From: Chitinophagales bacterium
GTDB taxonomy: Bacteria; Bacteroidota; Bacteroidia; Chitinophagales; Chitinophagaceae
Direction: 5' to 3'
Assembly: GCA_013297585.1 (NCBI GenBank)
Contig: JAAFHG010000005.1
Location: 1-30,558 of the forward strand
DNA: 30,558 nucleotides
The translations under genes were made by a program, and so were the position numbers. The notes under the pieces are model-generated. The model saw only the letters and a program-made list of their open reading frames with translations, was not told the origin of the DNA and searched no databases. This document shows positions 1 through 5,485 of the stretch, piece by piece. The stretch's first letter is position 1. Each line of letters opens with the position of its first letter.

Positions 1-103
1 AATAAATAAATAGGGAGTAAAGCAAAAACAATTTAACTCCTTTTAGCGTTTTTGGGTGTTTTATTTGAGAAAATGCCATTCCTCGAAGTCTGTGCTGGGT
101 CAT
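1..103 (-). CDS. Partial small protein, runs off left edge
   Basis: A leftward reading frame starts at ATG 103 and stays open to the window edge (34 codons seen, beginning MTQHRLRGMAFSQIKHPK). Its ATG lies 4 nt beyond the stop of the preceding 24-codon frame, the same spacing seen one gene earlier, so it looks like the next cistron of a compact leftward operon. The visible part is basic and then hydrophobic near the edge. I do not recognise the product. It is partial, and a chance frame is possible. Confidence 0.35.
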   Translation of the reverse strand, partial: MTQHRLRGMAFSQIKHPKTLKGVKLFLLYSLFIY

Positions 104-107
104 ATTT

Positions 108-182
108 TTAAATGTTATCAGCAAAGCACAGCAATAACGCTGCTATTACTATTATTATTGCTGTTAGTGTGTCTTTTTTCAT
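108..182 (-). CDS. 24-aa putative membrane peptide
   Basis: The frame reads MKKDTLTAIIIVIAALLLCF and four more residues, which is one hydrophobic helix after a Lys-Lys start. The ATG sits 4 nt downstream of the stop of the 70-aa gene at 187-399, with an A-rich leader between them. The pattern suits a small phage membrane peptide in the leftward operon. Function is unknown. At this length chance cannot be excluded; the support is position, spacing and the clear transmembrane composition. Confidence 0.4.
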   Translation of the reverse strand: MKKDTLTAIIIVIAALLLCFADNI

Positions 183-186
183 TTTT

Positions 187-399
187 TTACCAATTTATTT
201 CAAAACAATTATCTGTAATTTTAACTGTATAGCCTAACTGCTCAAGTTCTTTTTTGTATTGGTCAGCATTTAATATTTTTTTTGGTTCATGTGCTGAATA
301 ATTATAACCACTTTTGGCCATATTCTCAATACTTTGAAAAATGTCGGTTAATGTATTTTTATTAACTGTTGAAATCTCTTTTGCTTTTTGTGCGTTCAT
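187..399 (-). CDS. Small phage protein of unknown function (70 aa)
   Basis: A 70-residue protein with an acidic/basic helical N-terminal half and a C-terminal segment ending GYTVKITDNCFEINW. Small phage proteins with a central helix and a final 'GY.V......I.W' strand are common, but I cannot attach a function. It starts after an A/T-rich leader (AATTAAAAACTAAACAC) resembling the one before the 69-aa gene at 425-634. It lies in the middle of the leftward cluster of small genes, 25 nt after the previous stop and 4 nt before the next start. Confidence 0.7.
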   Translation of the reverse strand: MNAQKAKEISTVNKNTLTDIFQSIENMAKSGYNYSAHEPKKILNADQYKKELEQLGYTVKITDNCFEINW

Positions 400-409
400 G
401 TGTTTAGTT

Positions 410-424
410 TTTAATTGTTAATTG
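410..424. repeat. 15-nt leader repeat, copy 1
   Basis: The + strand sequence TTTAATTGTTAATTG occurs here and again, exactly, at 898-912. Both copies lie in the leader region of leftward genes: this one just before the 70-aa gene, the other upstream of the first gene of the cluster. It may be a ribosome-loading element or a regulatory site. Low complexity weakens the inference. Confidence 0.4.
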
Positions 425-634
425 TTAATAACTCCATTTAGTAAGGCAAAGTTTTTTACAAGTGGTATCAGCTAAGCAAGTAAAAAAATCTTGAAAATCT
501 GGCTTTATTTTGCTCCAATCTGTTACTTGCATACCGTTTATAAAATACTCAACACTTGCTTTGTCGTTATTATCCCCTGTAACCAATACGGCTAAGATGT
601 AGCCCATGTATGAGATTTGTTCTATTGTTTTCAT
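425..634 (-). CDS. Small hypothetical protein (69 aa)
   Basis: A 69-residue protein starting MKTIEQISYMGYILAVL and ending TCKKLCLTKWSY. The frame is open up to position 697, but ATG 634 is preferred. It follows a leader (CAAAAACTAAAGAG) like the one before the 70-aa gene, and it lies 19 nt past the stop of the upstream frameshifted gene, whereas the longer version would overlap that gene. No recognised domain. Three cysteines and an aromatic end are visible. Probably an early phage accessory protein. Confidence 0.6.
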   Translation of the reverse strand: MKTIEQISYMGYILAVLVTGDNNDKASVEYFINGMQVTDWSKIKPDFQDFFTCLADTTCKKLCLTKWSY

Positions 635-653
635 CTCTTTAGTTTTTGAATAG

Positions 654-859
654 TTATTTAATATTTTGCAATACTTTAAAAGCGTTTGCATGAGCATTTA
701 TCAAACTAAAATCTTTCTTTATGTTTAGTTTGCTTAAATTAACTTCATTCATCAATAGTTCTAACGCTTCACATACTGCTGCAAAATTGTTGACTGCTAA
801 AGCTATATAGGCAGCATTAATTCGTCAAATTGATAAATTTTAGTTCTTACTGTTCTCAT
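654..859 (-). pseudogene. Frameshifted small phage gene (about 68 aa if repaired)
   Basis: From ATG 859 the frame reads MRTVRTKIYQFDEL and then stops after four more codons (MLPI). Adding one base near 816-818 (TTAATG to TTAAATG) restores a continuous frame that reads on as NAAYIALAVNNFAAVCEALE and ends ...AFKVLQNIK at TAA 654-656. The 206-nt length is one base short of 69 codons, matching a single deletion. The repaired protein is the first gene after the leftward promoter and is followed by the 69-aa gene. This may be a real loss, a sequencing or assembly error, or programmed shifting. No function assigned. Confidence 0.5.
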
Positions 860-897
860 TTTTTTTCCGTCTTTTTGTTCAGTAGTGGCTAACTGTG

Positions 898-912
898 TTT
901 AATTGTTAATTG
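898..912. repeat. 15-nt leader repeat, copy 2
   Basis: Exact copy of the 15-nt sequence at 410-424. It starts at about the predicted transcription start of the leftward promoter (919-950), so it would form the 5' end of the leftward mRNA. Confidence 0.4.
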
Positions 913-918
913 ATACAG

Positions 919-950
919 CAAATATATAACGCTATTTATTAACTAACAAA
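919..950 (-). promoter_or_regulatory. Leftward Bacteroidetes-type promoter
   Basis: On the minus strand TTTG (950-947) is followed after 20 nt by TATATTTG (926-919) and then C. This matches the Bacteroidetes consensus TTTG and TAnnTTTG. It faces the leftward cluster of small genes and would give a leader of about 50 nt before ATG 859. Both boxes are exact. Confidence 0.65.
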
Positions 951-1005
951 TATTTATTAAATAAATTGTATAGAAAGTACAAGATTTATAAATAATTTAA
1001 AAAAC

Positions 1006-1039
1006 ACCGTTAAAATTGCCAAATAAACAATAAAACGGT
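1006..1039. promoter_or_regulatory. Hyphenated inverted repeat, candidate operator
   Basis: The left arm ACCGTT (1006-1011) plus ATTG (1015-1018) mirrors CAAT (1028-1031) plus AACGGT (1034-1039), around a 9-nt centre. The repeat covers the rightward promoter and lies about 60 nt upstream of the leftward one. That position suits binding by a dimeric regulator controlling early transcription. No repressor gene is visible in the window. Confidence 0.45.
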
Positions 1040-1046
1040 ATCTTTA
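1015..1046 (+). promoter_or_regulatory. Rightward promoter upstream of HNH gene
   Basis: ATTG (1015-1018), 20 nt, then TATCTTTA (1039-1046): one mismatch in each box against TTTG and TAnnTTTG. It lies about 30 nt upstream of ATG 1077 and inside the inverted repeat 1006-1039. Confidence 0.45.
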
Positions 1047-1076
1047 TTGCAATATTATTAACTAAATTTATTAGTA

Positions 1077-1415
1077 ATGAGTGGCAAATATCCTTGGAGC
1101 GAAAGAGAAAGTAAAAAAGCCGCCGAAAAAAAGAAGTTTAAACCTATTCCAAAGGTATCAGATAAGCGGAAAAAAGAAAATGCAATATATGCTGGGCTAA
1201 GAAACGAATATTTAAAAGCCAATCCAAACTGTAAAGCTAATTTAAGCGGCTGCCAAAAAACTGCCACCGATATACACCACACATATTTTGGAAAGGACAG
1301 AAAAGCCAATTTTTTAAACGTTAAAACGTGGTTAGGCGTGTGTAGGTGCTGTCATAGTCAAATACACAACATGCCAACTATTGAGTTATTAAGATTGAGT
1401 TTGAGGAATATCTAA
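1077..1415 (+). CDS. HNH-family nuclease, small phage type
   Basis: A 112-residue protein with a strongly basic N-terminus (about residues 10-35) and a zinc-supported HNH fold. Cys52 and Cys59 pair with Cys89 and Cys92; the catalytic region includes DIHH (65-68) and CCHSQIH (91-97). Proteins of this type are common in Bacteroidetes phages, where they may cut DNA during packaging or recombination. The C-terminus after the last His is short. It is the first rightward gene, downstream of a promoter and possible operator, and 140 nt before the helicase, which has its own promoter. The biological substrate is unknown. A homing endonuclease is a less likely alternative, as no intron or intein is seen. 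Confidence 0.75.
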   Translation: MSGKYPWSERESKKAAEKKKFKPIPKVSDKRKKENAIYAGLRNEYLKANPNCKANLSGCQKTATDIHHTYFGKDRKANFLNVKTWLGVCRCCHSQIHNMPTIELLRLSLRNI

Positions 1416-1430
1416 AAAAACTTAAAAATA

Positions 1431-1461
1431 TTTGTTTATTAAATTTATATAGCTATCTTTG
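1431..1461 (+). promoter_or_regulatory. Strong consensus promoter for helicase-methyltransferase operon
   Basis: TTTG (1431-1434), a 19-nt spacer, TATCTTTG (1454-1461) and then C. Both boxes match the Bacteroidetes consensus exactly. Transcription would start near 1468, giving a leader of about 90 nt before ATG 1558. Confidence 0.7.
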
Positions 1462-1466
1462 CAAAA

Positions 1467-1484
1467 AGGTATGGTAAGATACCT
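1467..1484 (+). promoter_or_regulatory. Hairpin at predicted 5' end of helicase mRNA
   Basis: AGGTAT, loop GGTAAG, ATACCT: a 6-bp stem directly at the predicted transcript start. It could protect the 5' end or bind a regulator. A 13-codon frame (ATG 1471 to TAA 1510-1512, MVRYLLTYLLNLL) begins inside it and could be a leader peptide, but nothing else supports translation. Confidence 0.3.
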
Positions 1485-1557
1485 ATTAACTTATTTGCTC
1501 AATTTGTTATAATAGCACTTACCGGCTTTATTTCATTTTGGGCAATTTTTAATTTAT

Positions 1558-2925
1558 ATGGATTATCAAAAATTTTTAGAAACAAAAAAACATTCACTTG
1601 GAAATTTTGGATTTCAGGCAAATTACATTCCTGATATAGCTTTTGATTTTCAAAAGTTTATAATTGAAAAAGCAATTAAAAAAGGACGTGTAGGAATTTT
1701 TGCTGATACTGGCCTTGGTAAAACATTAATTCAACTTTCAATTGCCAATAACATTATTAGGCATACAAATAAAAAAGTATTGATACTTACTCCTTTGGCT
1801 GTTGCCTTTCAATTTTTAATAGAATCCGAAATGTTAGGAATTCATGATATTGAATATTCAAAAGATGGTAAGCATTCAAAAAAAATAGTAGTATGTAATT
1901 ATGAAAGGTTGCAATATTTTAGTGAAAAAGATTTTGTTGGAGTAATACTTGATGAAAGCAGTATTTTAAAAAACTTTGATGGTGCTATAAAAAATAAAAT
2001 TACTTCATTTATTAAAAAAATACCTTATCGTTTTTTATCGACTGCAACCCCAAGCCCAAATGATTATATTGAATTAGGCACAAGCTCCGAAGCATTGGGG
2101 TATATGGGTTATATGGACATGTTAGGTAAGTTTTTTAAAAATAATCAAAATGATACTGGTGGAAGAAATAATATAGGTAATAAATTTTACTTAAAACCTC
2201 ATGCAGAACAAGATTTTTTTTCATGGGTAAACCAATGGGCAATTATGATTAAAATGCCTTCAGATTTAGGATTTTCAAATGAAAATTATAACTTACCCAA
2301 TTTAATAATTAATAAAAATATAGTATTTAATCAAAGTTTAACAGATATAAATGGGCAAATAAATTTATTTACACCTATTGCAAAAACTATGACTGAGGTT
2401 AGATTTGAACAAAAACAAACAGAGGAAAAAAGATGTCAAAAAGCTATTGAACTAGCTTATGGTAAAACCTCTGTGTATTGGTGCAATACAAATATAGAGA
2501 GTGAAATATTAAAATTAAACGATAGCGAAGCTGTTGAGGTAATAGGTAGTCAATCAATCGAAAAAAAAGAAGAAATATTACTAGCATTTGCAAATGGTCA
2601 AATTAAAAGACTAATAACTAAAGCAAAGATAACTGGTATGGGTTTAAATTGGCAGCATTGCAATCATTCTGTATTTTTCCCAACATGGAGCTATGAGCAG
2701 TATTACCAAGCAATAAGAAGATTTTGGAGGTTTGGACAAAAAAAAGAGGTTATTATAGATATGGTTATATCTGATGGCCAGCAAAGAGTATTGGAGGCCT
2801 TAGAACAAAAAACACAAAAAGCTATAGAATTACATACTAAGCTAACAAAAAATGTAAATACTAAATTTTTCAATAATAATAAAGAATTTAATCAACAAAT
2901 TATAAAACCAATTTTTTTAAAATGA
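1558..2925 (+). CDS. SNF2/DEAD-like superfamily 2 helicase, phage type
   Basis: A 455-residue ATPase of helicase superfamily 2. Visible motifs are Walker A ADTGLGKT (49-56), Walker B LDESS (131-135), motif III STATPSPND (161-169) and motif VI QAIRRFWRFGQ (384-394), near the usual SNF2-like arginine finger. It would couple ATP hydrolysis to movement on DNA, in the host cytoplasm. No nuclease or DNA-binding extension is seen. Its stop overlaps the methyltransferase start (ATGA), so the two are probably translationally coupled and work together. Helicase-methyltransferase pairs recur in phages. The role may be replication, DNA modification or escape from host defence; the sequence does not decide. 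Confidence 0.85.
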   Translation: MDYQKFLETKKHSLGNFGFQANYIPDIAFDFQKFIIEKAIKKGRVGIFADTGLGKTLIQLSIANNIIRHTNKKVLILTPLAVAFQFLIESEMLGIHDIEYSKDGKHSKKIVVCNYERLQYFSEKDFVGVILDESSILKNFDGAIKNKITSFIKKIPYRFLSTATPSPNDYIELGTSSEALGYMGYMDMLGKFFKNNQNDTGGRNNIGNKFYLKPHAEQDFFSWVNQWAIMIKMPSDLGFSNENYNLPNLIINKNIVFNQSLTDINGQINLFTPIAKTMTEVRFEQKQTEEKRCQKAIELAYGKTSVYWCNTNIESEILKLNDSEAVEVIGSQSIEKKEEILLAFANGQIKRLITKAKITGMGLNWQHCNHSVFFPTWSYEQYYQAIRRFWRFGQKKEVIIDMVISDGQQRVLEALEQKTQKAIELHTKLTKNVNTKFFNNNKEFNQQIIKPIFLK

Positions 2926-3938
2926 GCAACGTAAAAGAACAAAAACATACTGAAAATTATAGTGTATATAATAGTGATTGCATGCTAGTATTACCAACAA
3001 TAGAAAATGAAAGCATAGATTTATCTATTTATAGCCCACCTTTTCATAATTTATATACATATTCGAGCAGTCCTAACGATTTTAGTAACTGTGATAGTAT
3101 GGCTCAATTTTTAGAACAATACGAATTTTTGATAAAAGAAATGGCTAGGATTACTAAAAATGGTCGTATTAATGCAATCCATATAACAGATATTTGTGAA
3201 GTTTCTGGTACATTAATGGATTTCCCTCATGAAATTATTAAGCTTTATAAAAAATATGGTTTTGAATATAAAAATAGGATAACTGTTTGGAAAGAACCCT
3301 TAAAAGTAAGGATCAGAACCATGGTACAAAGTTTAATGCACAAATTTATAGTTGAAGATAGTACTAAATGCTTTACTGCTAACCCTGATTATATTTTAAT
3401 TTTCAAGAAAAAAGGAGAAAATAAAGTTCCAGTAATACATGAATTTGGGTTACAAAATTATGCAGGTGAAACTCCTATATTACCAAATATGTTAAGGGCT
3501 TACAACAACGCTAATAATACCAATTTTAATGAACAAGAGCTATGGGACTACTTGCAATCAGAAAAAGAAGAGGGTAAAATATCTAAGCTTAATCACTACA
3601 TTTGGCAAAGGTATGCTAGTAGTGTATGGGACGATGTAAGAGAAGGAAATGTACTACCATTTAAAGACTCAAAAGAAGATGATGACGAAAAGCACGTTAC
3701 CCCAACTCAACTAGACGTAATGGACAGGCTAATAGACTTGTATTCAAACCCAAATGAAATAGTATTTAGTCCATTCGCAGGAATAGGTACTGAAATTTAC
3801 TCAGCTATCTCAATGGGTCGTAAAGCAATAGGTATTGAGTTAAAAGATAGCTATTTTAAGCAAATGGTATTAAATTTACAAGAAGCTAAAAACAGATTTA
3901 AAATCAATAGTGTTGAACAAAAATCATTATTTGAGTAA
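2922..3938 (+). CDS. Site-specific DNA methyltransferase, beta-class (likely N4-cytosine)
   Basis: A 338-residue methyltransferase. The catalytic motif IV SPPF (38-41) comes first and the AdoMet-binding motif I FSPFAGIGTE (282-291) last, the order of the beta class. SPP(Y/F) favours N4-methylcytosine, although N6-adenine is possible. Segment KHVTPTQLDVMDRLI (258-272) resembles the motif X helix before the AdoMet site. About 140 residues between the motifs probably hold the target recognition region. It overlaps the helicase gene by 4 nt. No cognate restriction nuclease is next to it; the HNH gene is nearby but separate. Likely protects or marks phage DNA. Confidence 0.85.
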   Translation: MSNVKEQKHTENYSVYNSDCMLVLPTIENESIDLSIYSPPFHNLYTYSSSPNDFSNCDSMAQFLEQYEFLIKEMARITKNGRINAIHITDICEVSGTLMDFPHEIIKLYKKYGFEYKNRITVWKEPLKVRIRTMVQSLMHKFIVEDSTKCFTANPDYILIFKKKGENKVPVIHEFGLQNYAGETPILPNMLRAYNNANNTNFNEQELWDYLQSEKEEGKISKLNHYIWQRYASSVWDDVREGNVLPFKDSKEDDDEKHVTPTQLDVMDRLIDLYSNPNEIVFSPFAGIGTEIYSAISMGRKAIGIELKDSYFKQMVLNLQEAKNRFKINSVEQKSLFE

Positions 3939-3941
3939 ATA

Positions 3942-4023
3942 TTTACTAATATTGCAACTCATAGGGTCGTTGTACTGTTGGGTTTTTTGGTTGCCCATGT
4001 AGCAGTATAGCGGCTCTTTTTTT
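3942..4023 (+). ncRNA. Candidate structured RNA 1 with terminator hairpin
   Basis: Starts with a promoter-like block TTTACTAATATTGCA (3942-3956), followed by a hairpin with a fully paired 14-bp stem including G-U pairs (3964-3977 with 4003-4016) and then seven T residues (4017-4023). The 25-nt loop holds a second small stem, TGGG (3979-3982) with CCCA (3994-3997), and a GGTTGCCC block. The layout parallels the element at 4051-4170. It may be only the terminator of the methyltransferase operon, but the large structured loop and the repeated upstream block suggest an RNA with a function of its own. Confidence 0.4.
3964..4023 (+). terminator. Rho-independent terminator after methyltransferase gene
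   Basis: The 14-bp hairpin described for RNA 1 followed by a T7 tract, 25 nt after the methyltransferase stop. It would end the helicase-methyltransferase transcript. Confidence 0.6.
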
Positions 4024-4050
4024 AATTTAAATTTATTTTTTTACATAAAA

Positions 4051-4170
4051 TTTACTATATTGCAGTTGCGCCAGAAGCGTAAACCTCAATAAAAATATTT
4101 AAAAGCATAGGTTACTATCGTTGTGGCTCTGAGGTGCCCCTTCTGAACGGTAGTAGCCTATGCTTTTTTT
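4051..4170 (+). ncRNA. Candidate structured RNA 2, antirepressor leader or immunity RNA
   Basis: The promoter-like block TTTACTATATTGCA (4051-4064) is nearly identical to the block before RNA 1. A 36-nt 5' segment follows, then a perfect 22-bp hairpin including G-U pairs (4101-4122 with 4146-4167) and a T7 tract ending at 4170. The loop contains TGAGGT (4130-4135) and CTTCTG (4140-4145). These are complementary, in nested order, to ACCTCA (4083-4088) and CAGAAG (4072-4077) upstream of the stem, so a pseudoknot or an alternative fold is possible. The T-tract ends 15 nt before the antirepressor ATG. Likely a self-terminating regulatory RNA; no known family was recognised. Confidence 0.5.
4101..4170 (+). 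terminator. 22-bp hairpin terminator or attenuator before antirepressor
   Basis: Long perfect stem plus T7 tract. Placed directly before ATG 4186, it would block read-through into the antirepressor unless an alternative fold or an antitermination factor intervenes. No separate consensus promoter lies between it and the gene. Confidence 0.65.
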
Positions 4171-4185
4171 ATTAAAATTTATAAA

Positions 4186-4887
4186 ATGCAAGAGTTAATT
4201 AAGGTAACAAAAAATGAAAACGGAAATTCGGTTGTAAGTGCAATTAATTTGCATCAATTTTTACAAAACACTGATAACGTAAGTACTTGGTTTAAAAGGC
4301 AGGTTGAACGTGCAATGTTGCAAGAAAATGAAGATTATGTAAGAGTTGCAATTTTGCAACCCTCTGGTCAAACATCTTATGACTACGCTATTACATTAAG
4401 TTCTGCAAAAGAAATAGCAATGTTGAATGGAGGTGATAAAGGTAAGCAAGCTAGGCTTTATTTTATTGAGTGTGAAAAAATGGCGAAAAATAATGTAGGT
4501 ATTCCAAAAACCTATGCTCAAGCATTACTTGAAGCTGGTAGATTAGCATTACAATTAGAACAAACGCAAGCCAAGTTAATAGAAGCACAGCCAAAATTGG
4601 ATTTTTACGAAGCAGTTACCGAAAGTAAAGATGCAGTTGATATGGGTACAGTAGCTAAGGTTCTTAATCTAGGATTTGGAAGAACGACTTTATTTCAAAA
4701 ATTGAGAGATGCAAAAATATTAATGAAAAACAACCAGCCGTATCAAAATTTTTGTGATTTGGGGTATTTTAGAATAGTAGAAAGTACATGGATTGACAAA
4801 AACGGCGACCAACACATTAACTTTAAAACATTAGTATTCCAAAAAGGCATCGACTACATTTTAAAAGTACTAAAAAAAACCATTTAA
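4186..4887 (+). CDS. Phage antirepressor with AntA and KilA-C type domains
   Basis: A 233-residue protein with two regions. Residues 17-100 resemble the AntA/AntB domain: an N-terminal 'LHQFL' segment, a tryptophan-containing helix, a 'DYAITLSSAKEIAML' core and a 'KGKQARLYFIECEK' end. A helical linker (113-137) leads to a KilA-C (ANT) type DNA-binding region at 138-230, with 'MGTVAKVLNLGFGRTTLFQKLR' as its probable helix-turn-helix. Such proteins counter phage repressors or regulate late genes. The gene lies alone between a strong upstream hairpin terminator and the terminase genes, which suggests separate control. Its presence hints at a temperate ancestor. Its repressor partner is not in the window. 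Confidence 0.85.
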   Translation: MQELIKVTKNENGNSVVSAINLHQFLQNTDNVSTWFKRQVERAMLQENEDYVRVAILQPSGQTSYDYAITLSSAKEIAMLNGGDKGKQARLYFIECEKMAKNNVGIPKTYAQALLEAGRLALQLEQTQAKLIEAQPKLDFYEAVTESKDAVDMGTVAKVLNLGFGRTTLFQKLRDAKILMKNNQPYQNFCDLGYFRIVESTWIDKNGDQHINFKTLVFQKGIDYILKVLKKTI

Positions 4888-4898
4888 TTAAAATGTAC

Positions 4899-4906
4899 TA
4901 TTTTTG
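4899..4906 (+). promoter_or_regulatory. Promoter -7 box before terminase small subunit
   Basis: TATTTTTG matches the TAnnTTTG box exactly, 21 nt before ATG 4928. No TTTG is seen at the expected upstream distance, so only half of the promoter is supported. Confidence 0.35.
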
Positions 4907-4927
4907 TTGAAATTAAATATTAAGTAG

Positions 4928-5485
4928 ATGGCGGCTAACAACCCTACAAATAGACAACAATGGATATTAGACCAATTAAAAGTAGATGGGCTAAACTATG
5001 TACAAACATGGGCTTTGTATGGGCAAAAGTGGGCAAAGGGTAAAACTACCTTTGATAAAGATTGGAATATTGCCAATAAGAATCATTTAGATTATCAAAT
5101 TAAGGCCAATAAAGCCAAGGAGGATATAAGTATAGCAATAGAGGTTGAAGCGGTTAAAAACGGTTTAAAATCGAAATTAGATAGGTTATTGATTTTGCAA
5201 AAAGAAGTTGATAACTCAATAAATGAACTTTTGGAAGGCAAAACTCAAGACGTTGCAATTGTTAATGGTTCAATTGAGTATTACAGTAGAGATATGACAA
5301 TTACTGAAAAAGCAAAGTTAAGGTCTGTAATATCTCAACTTCAAGCAGACATATCTAAAATAGAGGGTGACTATGCTCCAACAAAGGTAGCCAACACAGA
5401 TGTAGATGGCAACAACGTAAGCCCAAATATAGTAATCAATCAATTTGTGGGAGATGCAATTCAAATAAAAGAGGATGAAAGCTAA
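4928..5485 (+). CDS. Terminase small subunit
   Basis: A 185-residue protein. Residues 8-50 form a likely helix-turn-helix region for recognising the packaging site, with several Trp and Lys residues. Residues 62-150 are mostly helical, consistent with the oligomerisation domain. The C-terminal tail is variable and acidic. The call rests on size, helical pattern and position: it ends with an 11-nt overlap into the large subunit gene. It would bind phage DNA and recruit the large subunit to start packaging. Sequence alone is not diagnostic for this diverse family. Confidence 0.75.
   Translation: MAANNPTNRQQWILDQLKVDGLNYVQTWALYGQKWAKGKTTFDKDWNIANKNHLDYQIKANKAKEDISIAIEVEAVKNGLKSKLDRLLILQKEVDNSINELLEGKTQDVAIVNGSIEYYSRDMTITEKAKLRSVISQLQADISKIEGDYAPTKVANTDVDGNNVSPNIVINQFVGDAIQIKEDES

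Noticed and set aside
635..697. N-terminal extension of the 69-aa leftward gene to position 697
   Set aside because: The extension lies over the end of the frameshifted upstream gene; ATG 634 has a leader like that of the next gene.
1058..1309. Leftward 83-codon frame over the HNH gene
   Set aside because: Antisense shadow of the HNH gene, which has conserved motifs and a matching promoter.
1077..3938. Complete restriction-modification system
   Set aside because: The HNH gene has a separate promoter and resembles small phage nucleases; no restriction specificity or classical restriction nuclease is visible.
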